The notes beneath the pieces were generated by a model. The model had not been told where the DNA came from and did not search any database. It saw only the letters and a program-made list of their open reading frames with translations. DNA of 30,724 nucleotides from Saprospiraceae bacterium (GTDB taxonomy: Bacteria > Bacteroidota > Bacteroidia > Chitinophagales > Saprospiraceae), in the NCBI GenBank assembly GCA_016714785.1, contig JADKCC010000041.1:1-30724 (forward strand), read 5' to 3'. The number at the start of each line of letters is the position of its first letter. The first letter of the stretch is position 1. Positions 23,943 to 30,724 of this stretch are shown in pieces. The position numbers and the translations under genes were made by a program.

Positions 23943-23983
23943 AGTCGTCGCTGAATATCATTTTAGTGACGACTTTTTCATTT
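23943..23983 (+). terminator. Terminator between ald and folC
   Basis: AGTCGTC near 23943 pairs with GACGACT about 20 bases further on, with extra CT/AG pairing inside, followed by five T. Confidence 0.7.
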
Positions 23984-23993
23984 AATCAAACCG

Positions 23994-25289
23994 ATGCTGA
24001 CATTCAAATCATATAATGCTGTACTGGATTACATTTATGCAAAGCTGCCCATGTATCAGCGACAGGGACCATCAGCCTATAAAAAAGATTTATCTAATAC
24101 TATACTACTTTGTGCAGCTGCGGGCAATCCACAAGATAAAATCAAATCTATACACATAGCTGGTACAAATGGTAAAGGAACCACTACCCATTTGATAGCT
24201 GGTGGCCTACAAGCACAGGGTTACAAAGTGGGCGTTTATACTTCGCCACATTACAAAGATTTTAGAGAAAGGATCAAGATCAATGGCACTTATATTTCTA
24301 AGAAATTTATCAAATCATTTGTAGAAAAATACTTTAATGACATAGAGCAGATTCAGCCTTCATTTTTTGAAGTTACGGTCGCATTGGCTTTTGCCTACTT
24401 TGAATCTGAAAAGGTAGATTATGCGATCATTGAGACCGGATTGGGTGGTAGGTTGGATTCAACCAATATCATCACGCCTATGCTCTCCATCATCACCAAT
24501 ATCAGCTACGATCATCAAAATATGCTGGGAGACACCTTGCAAGCTATAGCTGGTGAAAAAGCAGGTATTATCAAAGAAGGTGTACCTGCCATCATCGGTG
24601 AAAGACAGTATGAGGTCGAGTCTGTTTTTTTGGATAAAGCTAAATCTGTAATGGCGTATCTCTCATTTGCAGAAGATAGCTTACAACTCAAGCTTATCAA
24701 TGCAACACCTGCTACCAAAACCTATCAAGTATGGCATGGTGATCAATGTTGGATTGATGCTATAGAAACGACGCTAATTGGTCCTTATCAGGAAAAAAAT
24801 ATATGTACTGCCTTAGCATCTCTGTATCAACTTAGTGAACAAATATATATTGATAAAAACAAAATAGTGTCCTTCTTTCCAGACTTAGTCAATCAAACTG
24901 GCTATATGGGCCGATGGCAAATATTGAGTCAAAAACCACTCATCATTGCAGATAGTGCACATAATGAAGCAGGTCTTAATTATGCACTCCAAGCAATAGG
25001 CGCCATCTCCAAATCACACCTTCATATCGTAATAGGCTTTGTCAATGATAAAGATTTAAGTAAGGTATTAGGACTATTTCCGCAAGATGCAACGTATTAC
25101 TTTGCCAAAGCCCATATACCAAGAGGCTTGGATGCAGCTATTCTAAAAGAACAAGCAAATGGCCTAAATTTGAAGGGTAAAACTTATAGTAGTGTAAGAA
25201 AGGCTTTTGCAGCTGCTAAAACGAGTGCAAAAGATACTGATGTCATCTTCGTAGGTGGTAGTATTTTTGTGGTGGCGGAGGTGATATGA
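23994..25289 (+). CDS. folC: Dihydrofolate synthase / folylpolyglutamate synthase
   Basis: This 431-aa Mur-ligase-like enzyme adds glutamate to dihydropteroate and folates. It starts with YNAVLDYIYAKLPMYQRQGP, has the P-loop HIAGTNGKGTTTHLIAGGL near residue 56, then VGVYTSPHYKDFRERI, YAIIETGLGGRLDSTNIITP, TNISYDHQNMLGDTLQAIAG with EKAGIIKEGVP, a C-terminal domain with GRWQIL and ADSAHNEAG, and a final VFVGGSIFVVAEV. The length is normal and the frame intact. Confidence 0.94.
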   Translation: MLTFKSYNAVLDYIYAKLPMYQRQGPSAYKKDLSNTILLCAAAGNPQDKIKSIHIAGTNGKGTTTHLIAGGLQAQGYKVGVYTSPHYKDFRERIKINGTYISKKFIKSFVEKYFNDIEQIQPSFFEVTVALAFAYFESEKVDYAIIETGLGGRLDSTNIITPMLSIITNISYDHQNMLGDTLQAIAGEKAGIIKEGVPAIIGERQYEVESVFLDKAKSVMAYLSFAEDSLQLKLINATPATKTYQVWHGDQCWIDAIETTLIGPYQEKNICTALASLYQLSEQIYIDKNKIVSFFPDLVNQTGYMGRWQILSQKPLIIADSAHNEAGLNYALQAIGAISKSHLHIVIGFVNDKDLSKVLGLFPQDATYYFAKAHIPRGLDAAILKEQANGLNLKGKTYSSVRKAFAAAKTSAKDTDVIFVGGSIFVVAEVI

Positions 25290-26337
25290 GTTTTATACCC
25301 TTATTATCAATAAGGATTTAGTGAAGATATCTGTACTTTGTACCACAATCTTTGTACCCAATTTTGGGTAATTTTGATATATTTATTTTTGTAATGTTTT
25401 TACTACTAATTGATATTCTATATATATAGAATAAAATATGAAATTCTCACTGAAATTATATTTTTTATGTGAAAAAATTATTCTATCTTTGTATCGTTAA
25501 ATAGAATTTGCTATTCCGAAGTTTATTTCTATTGGACAAAGAGCAGTGAGAAATGTGAGGATTTTATTACGCACCGTTATTGAATAAGTTTGGCTTGATG
25601 CAGATGGTTTGTTTTAATCTATTTTACCTGAAAAGTTATTTTTTGCAAAGTTTAATCTTTTGATTGTTTTTTGCGAAGTATCATTTATTTTCATTTATCT
25701 GGCAGTAAATGGATGGTAATGATAATAGTATATGCCTCATTAAAAGTAATGAGCTAAACTATTAAATGATAACAGCGTAATCACCATTTTCTAAACAACT
25801 AAAACTTGAAATATTAAGAAACAGAGAGTATCATACTAACCGAAAGACAGAATAACTTACAAAAAGATATTCTAATCATTGAAAATCCAAACAACCCCAA
25901 ACCTATTTGCTGTATAGGACATCTCGTAGTATTCGGAAAACTGACAGATATCCTGAGAACCGATGACACAAAGAAAAAACATAGGCGACATGCACCCTGA
26001 ATCTCAAACATCATCGGAGGGTTTGTAATGGATGTAGCATTACTGATTTTTTTTACCTACAGACACTGAATTAATAGTATATTATCAAAAACCTTATAAC
26101 GAATAAGCGTAAATCACACTTAGGTAGAACAAGTATATACAGAAGACATTAATGTATTCACTAAAACTGACGTAAAAAGGTAGCTAGTCCCATCGAAAGT
26201 GAAGATTCACCATAAAGTATGGAAATAGTGATATTAACTATATCCAAATCCATACTTGTGATCATAATTGATTTTGATCTCAATGACAATCTGTTATTGG
26301 ACTGGATACCTGATTACTTAATTAAAAACAAAATATT
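25290..26337. other. One-kilobase intergenic stretch with promoter, small hairpins and an old open frame
   Basis: After folC a TACCCA/TGGGTA hairpin (25355-25370) followed by ATTTT is a weak terminator. TATCTTTG at 25484-25491 is an exact TAnnTTTG box. The next start codon is 840 bp away at 26338, so the region could carry an RNA or a long leader. An open frame of 60 codons at 25818-26000 (ESIILTERQNNLQKDILIIE, then ICCIGHLVVFGKLTDILRTD) has no start codon and may be a gene remnant. AAGTATGGA 26215-26223 is inverted at 26249-26257, with an inner ATAGT/ACTAT, about 80 bp before the next gene. Confidence 0.5.
25484..25491 (+). promoter_or_regulatory. Bacteroidetes-type -10 box after folC
   Basis: TATCTTTG is an exact TAnnTTTG match in an AT-rich context. 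It is the only such box noticed between folC and the gene at 26338. Confidence 0.45.
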
Positions 26338-28570
26338 ATGTTATACAAGTTTAAATTTAAAATCTTAATTTGGTCTATTTTGACCTTACTATTTACAAAT
26401 GGCTATGGTCAGCCACCAGGGAATGGAACACCGCCAGCAGATACGCCTAAGGATATAGATCTAGATTATGTGCCACCTTCAATTAAACCCAAATGTTATA
26501 CATTAGTGACAAAAGTACCTTTAAGTATAAACAAAGATTGTCCAACAGGTAATTTAGATATAAAAGTGGTATCTAGGGCGTTATGTCCAGAAAACTGTAG
26601 AAATCCAATATTTAGAACAATCGTAAGAGTAGGTTTTATAACAATTTTTAATGGAACAATAAAAGATTTAGGAAACAGTTCAATTCCGTTATCTAGTTTT
26701 ATGTGGGATTTGTTACAACTAATAACAAATGAACCAGGTCCATTAAATATGAATATTAGAATTATTATGGTGTGTGATTCTGGCGAAGAACTAGAATTGT
26801 ATAATGAAGTAGTCCCAAGCTATATTCATGGAAATGGAGATCTTAGACCAGAACTCTATTATGTTATAACCCATACAAGCAACTCATGTCCTCCCCCAGG
26901 AAATTGTGAAAAATCAGTTTGCTGTGATTCAAAGCATATTATAAACTCAACTATTTCTTCTGTAAGTAGCATAAATTCTGCTGATAATTTTTCAAACGGT
27001 TCTAATGTGACAGCTACTGTAGGTTTTAACTTAGATGTGTCAACATTTGAACTGACTTTTCCAATACCGTTGGGTTCTAAGAATATGTTTAATAATATAC
27101 AGTACTCACTTTATAACACAACAGAAAGCTCAGTATCTTTATCTATTACTAGTCCTGGGACTGGGTGTAATTATGCAGGTATCTCTATGATTTATGATGA
27201 ATTTAAATTAGTTTGGATAAGGTCTAATTGTTTTGGACTTGAAACAATTGACAACTCAATACCACCTGAACAAGTATTTTATAATGCACAGTTTTATCCA
27301 ACAATATGTAATAAACCTAGTAGTTTAAATTGTACAAAACCAAATCCCAAAGTCAAATTTAATAATAATTTTAGATTCTTTATTGCATGTAGTGGTACCA
27401 TAGTTTTAGAAAGCAAGGAAGTTCCTAGTAATCAGTTTAACATCATTTATTGGACAGATCCGACTGGAAATATAACTTATGGAAATGATGTTAGTGGTCC
27501 TTTTGGTGAGTATAAACTAACAATCGAAAATGAATGTTGTGAAAAATTTGAATATAATTATTATTTATGCTCAGAAACAATAAATTTGACTTGGTTAAAA
27601 AACTCAAACGGTAAATGGTAAATGGTGCAGAACTGTTGAATGCAAAGGAGATCCTGTACTTAGAAATCCTTGTGGTGGCACTTATGAAGAATGTGTCACA
27701 CCTGACCGTATAGAAGACATCTTCGACCAAAATCAAAAAAAATGTATCAAAGAGTATTATTACAATAATGAACTTTTAGGTACCACTAGCGTGGATGCTA
27801 CTTTTGAGACAGAGTGGGATGATGTATGGGAAAGATGTGAGACTTCTTATTTCTGTAACGGAAGTAAAGTATTTCAAGAAGATTATGAACCAGAAGACAG
27901 TGAATGGATTTATGATGATTTCTGGGAAGAATGTCAACTCACAGTCAACTGTCTGGGCGAAGAAATAGAAAATGTCCAGCAAGTAGAAGCAGAAATAGAA
28001 TGGGAATGGGATGACTTTTGGGAAGAGTGCGTGAGTAATTATATAACCTGTGATGGGACGGAAGTAGATGGAGAGATTAGCACAGACCCTTATGATATTG
28101 GGGATTGGACTTATACAAATGCATATTGTTTTAGGTTCATTACATGTTTGCAAGGAGGAAACGAATTCGAACAGCAAATTCCATCTGGATATAACAATAC
28201 AGGAGATCAAGGCGACTGTCCTTCTGGGCTTGTGGAAGTTGAATTTATATGTGATGGAGAAGTCATTAGTACAAGTTGTCAGAGTAGTACTCAATACCCT
28301 TATACCACCAATAGAAATAAGAAAATTGAAAACATTAAAGTACAAGTTTTAGAAAAGCAACTCTTGATAGATTTAAACAAACCAACAGAAAAATCAATGC
28401 AAGTCTATCTAAGTGATTTGTTAGGTAGAGTATCGACATCTAATTCTATAGATGTTGGTATTAAACATCTGAAAATTAATTTAAATCAACCAATTTCAGG
28501 TATTTATTTTATTAATATTATTTCCCAAGGAAAATTAATCCACTCCCAAAAAGTATTTATTCAAAACTAA
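26338..28570 (+). pseudogene. T9SS-exported cysteine-rich repeat protein split by a 7-bp tandem duplication
   Basis: The first frame starts at ATG 26338 with a signal peptide (ILIWSILTLLFTNGYGQ) and ends at TAA 27619 inside (GGTAAAT)2, at 27610-27616 and 27617-27623. Removing one copy joins it in frame to the rest and gives 741 aa. The second part has NGKWCRTVECKGDP, then four units of about 35 residues with a W/D/E-rich start and paired cysteines (EWDDVWERCETSYFCNGS, IYDDFWEECQLTVNCLGE, EWDDFWEECVSNYITCDG, WTYTNAYCFRFITCLQGG), and a type A T9SS tail from IENIKVQVLEKQLLID to GIYFINIISQGKLIHSQKVF. As written, the secreted N-terminal piece lacks its sorting tail, so it would stay in the periplasm or be lost. 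The N-terminal part matches no family I know. Both a dead gene and slipped-strand switching fit. Confidence 0.75.
27610..27623. repeat. (GGTAAAT)2 tandem duplication causing a frame break
   Basis: Two perfect heptamers are followed by GG. The second copy creates the in-frame TAA at 27619-27621. Gain or loss of one unit changes the frame by one base. Confidence 0.9.
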
Positions 28571-28600
28571 ATATATTTTTTAATCATTAAATTTTTTATT

Positions 28601-29967
28601 ATGCGTAAGTTATTTAATTTTATGCCTTTAATCTTATTAAGTATGGGTATGGTGTTTTTTTATCAATCTTGTAGTGATGATGGTTTTATCAAAAATCAAG
28701 ATTTTGAAACGGAAATTCGGAATGATGGACAATTTGGTGGTTCAGGGACTTCCAATGTTAAATTAGATTGGGAAACTCGATTCAATTTAAACAACCCTTA
28801 TCGAAATCAGCTGGCTGAGATAATATCAATCGCTTGTTGTAGAAAACCAATATTAAAAACAGCTATTAAGTTATCAGTTTATGATTTCAAAACCAATTTT
28901 AGCCAAGTTGAAGATGAAATGTTTTTAATATTCAGAAAGACAAGCCGTTTCCTTTATTGGGAGGACATTCAATTGCCCAAGAATTAATCACAACTGTACC
29001 AGAAAAACCAGTAAGCTTAATTTTAGATTTTCTTTGTGAAAATGACCCAGGACTAGCAATATTACTTGAAGGTAATTTAAACAGCAGTACAATTTCAAGT
29101 GATGTTTATATTGATGAAAATTTTGATGATAGTAATTTAAATAATTCAATTTATAGTTATTTGTGTGGTATTCGGAAGCAGAAAAAAATAAGTGATGGGG
29201 AATTTAACTCAGAATTAATTTTTATAGTTCGGGAAAGTGAAGCTTATGATCCCACTGCTCGTTTAAACAATGGATATATAGAAACAAAATCTTTAGCCGT
29301 TATTTGTGGGAACGAGATCAGTGTAATCGGCACAAGTATAAATGAACCAGATACTGATCCTAATTTTGATGGAAGTAATACTGGAATAGACCCTGGTTCT
29401 ACAGAAACTAGAGCTAATCCATGCCCAAATGAATGGAGAACAGTTCAAAATGGTAAAGAAAATATTTATAGGTACAAAACTTCAAAAGATTATGATCCAT
29501 GTAGAGGAAACGGGGAGTTTTTAGAATACGTTTTATATGGTAAAGATTTAAAGTATAAATACAGTGATGTTACAGGTAAAGTAGAAATCACAGGTGCTGT
29601 AACTGACCATGTAGCGAAAAGACAAGAAGATGTTAAGAATAATTTCCAATGGAAAGTAGTTAACGCTGATTTGTTCCGATGGTATCCAGAGGAAAACGGA
29701 TATAAATACAAAATACTTTGGTATGAGGATGATGGTGGTAAAGCAAAACCTATAGTTGATAAAATCACCTTAGTTGCAAAAGTAAAGCTTCCTGACGGTA
29801 CGTCAGCTGAAGGGCAAGCAATATTTGACATAAATACTCTACCTAGCTGGCTCACAAATGGAGATGATTTTATTGGGGAAAGTATCGTTGATTATTGCGA
29901 TGCAGAAAATTATGAATATACGCCAAATTCTATTGATGTTACCGTATTTAATGTTAATGAAAGATAA
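28601..29967 (+). pseudogene. Lipoprotein of unknown function, frameshifted in a T-run
   Basis: The start at 28601 encodes a lipoprotein signal (MPLILLSMGMVFFYQSC) with the lipobox Cys at about residue 24, followed by SDDGF, typical of Bacteroidetes outer-membrane lipoproteins. The first frame ends at 28987. One added T in the T5 run at 28922-28926 gives EMFFNIQKDKPFPLLGGHSI and joins it to the frame that runs to 29967, for 455 aa in all. The second half has no domain I recognise (ANPCPNEWRTVQNGKENIYR, YSDVTGKVEITGAVTDHVAK). It lies 30 bp after the T9SS repeat gene on the same strand, and the two were probably exported together. Confidence 0.7.
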
Positions 29968-29997
29968 AATCATAAATAATTTAATTAAATGAAACTG

Positions 29998-30034
29998 AGA
30001 GAGTTATTGGATTGTAATCATCCAATAACTCTCT
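29998..30034 (+). terminator. Strong hairpin after the lipoprotein gene
   Basis: AGAGAGTTATTGGAT 29998-30012 is perfectly inverted at 30020-30034 with a 7-nt loop. There is no clean T-tract, but the position 31 bp after the stop fits a terminator or transcript-stabilising hairpin. Confidence 0.65.
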
Positions 30035-30051
30035 ATTAAAATTAGTAAATT

Positions 30052-30724
30052 ATGAAGTATGCAGTTTTATTATTGTTATTAATAAAAGTTATATTTTGCT
30101 TTGGACAACCAAAATATACTCTATATGTTACTGGTGGGTTAAGTAATCTGTTTGAGGCTGAAGTGGCGAATGAGTCATCTGGAACGTTTTTAGGAATAGG
30201 GCTGGATAGAAAAATTGGAAAATTCACCGTTTTTGCATCATACGAAAAGATTTCGTGTCAGAATAATGCGAGAAATGATATCAGCCAATTTAGGATAGAA
30301 GGAGGGGAATGGATGATTGCCTGGTACAAAGGTTATATAAATTTAGAAAGAAGGGATTGGGTATTTGATGATGTGATGGTGGATGAAAAATTATTTACAG
30401 CAGGAAAGTGGAATTTTCCAGGTAATGAACAAACCTTTGATTCCAGTAATATAATTTTGGGTGTAAGTTATGAAATGTACAGGAAGAAGATATTTTCAGT
30501 AAGTGCGCGGCTAGGCTTAGCTACAAGTCTTATTCATGTCAGTGCTGTCAATCTCACGTATACATCACAACTGAATGATGTGGGGAAACAATTCAATGTA
30601 GAAATACCTACCTATTTAAAGTACTTATATTTTTCATCATATTTAGCAATACCTTTTGAATTTGAAATTACCGAAAAACTTTCTGTAGGTATAGTTGGAT
30701 CACTTTACAGAGCGACAAATTTAT
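30052..30724 (+). CDS. Exported outer-membrane beta-barrel-like protein, partial
   Basis: The ATG at 30052 starts MKYAVLLLLLIKVIFCFGQ, a signal peptide with cleavage after GQ, and the frame stays open for 224 codons to the window edge. The mature sequence alternates polar and aromatic/hydrophobic residues (FTVFASYEKIS, FSVSARLGLATSLIHVSAVN), as in small outer-membrane barrels. There is no specific family hit from memory. It follows the lipoprotein gene by 85 bp across a hairpin, and the three exported products (T9SS protein, lipoprotein, barrel) may form one surface locus. The C-terminal end is missing. Confidence 0.65.
   Translation, partial: MKYAVLLLLLIKVIFCFGQPKYTLYVTGGLSNLFEAEVANESSGTFLGIGLDRKIGKFTVFASYEKISCQNNARNDISQFRIEGGEWMIAWYKGYINLERRDWVFDDVMVDEKLFTAGKWNFPGNEQTFDSSNIILGVSYEMYRKKIFSVSARLGLATSLIHVSAVNLTYTSQLNDVGKQFNVEIPTYLKYLYFSSYLAIPFEFEITEKLSVGIVGSLYRATNL

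Noticed and set aside
25814..26014. Minus-strand 66-aa open frame
   Set aside because: It is Cys/Phe/Ser-rich and shadows the more protein-like plus-strand open frame at 25818-26000, which itself lacks a start codon.

Overview
The window is chromosomal DNA of a Bacteroidetes bacterium, most likely from the Saprospiria/Chitinophagia side of the phylum. The signs are type IX secretion (T9SS) C-terminal sorting tails on two secreted proteins, -10 boxes of the TAnnTTTG type, an RteC-family regulator, a Bacteroidetes-type tyrosine recombinase, and low-GC coding sequence with few Shine-Dalgarno sites.

Layout. (A) About 1-12.7 kb is accessory DNA that ends at a tyrosine recombinase gene next to tRNA-Arg(TCT), so it reads as an integrated island whose far end lies outside the window. 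It holds: a minus-strand defence-type operon (a ~200-aa frameshifted protein, an XRE/ImmA-IrrE protein and an MmeI-like DNA methyltransferase cut by the window edge); a 2-kb stretch without genes that is packed with nested imperfect palindromes; a frameshifted HNH/zinc-ribbon gene; two tandem diverged paralogues of a small plasmid-type family, each with its own terminator; a minus-strand four-gene Bacteroidetes module of unknown function (250-aa protein, DUF5675 protein, two small membrane proteins); a small DNA-binding-type protein behind five 11-bp tandem repeats; RteC; and the integrase. (B) 12.7-25.3 kb is ordinary core genome: tRNA-Arg, an overlapping operon of an M43 metalloprotease, a YfcC-type carrier, an EI24 membrane protein and dihydroorotase, then SlyD-type PPIase, PurM, glycerate kinase, a beta-barrel protein, alanine dehydrogenase and FolC, all with open frames. 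(C) 25.3-30.7 kb is a variable surface region: a 1-kb leader or remnant, a T9SS-exported repeat protein broken by a 7-bp tandem duplication, a frameshifted lipoprotein, and an outer-membrane protein that runs off the right edge.

The most notable signals are the dense array of structured elements at 3.77-5.2 kb and 6.5-6.95 kb. Two of these elements share an apical domain and show a G-C to C-G compensatory change, and a second pair of 32-bp hairpin repeats also covaries. The (GGTAAAT)2 duplication is also notable, because its loss would restore a 741-aa secreted protein with a T9SS tail. At least six and perhaps seven frame breaks fall in regions A and C and none in the ten protein genes of B. 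This points to decay or switching in accessory DNA rather than uniform sequencing error, but reads are needed to separate the two.
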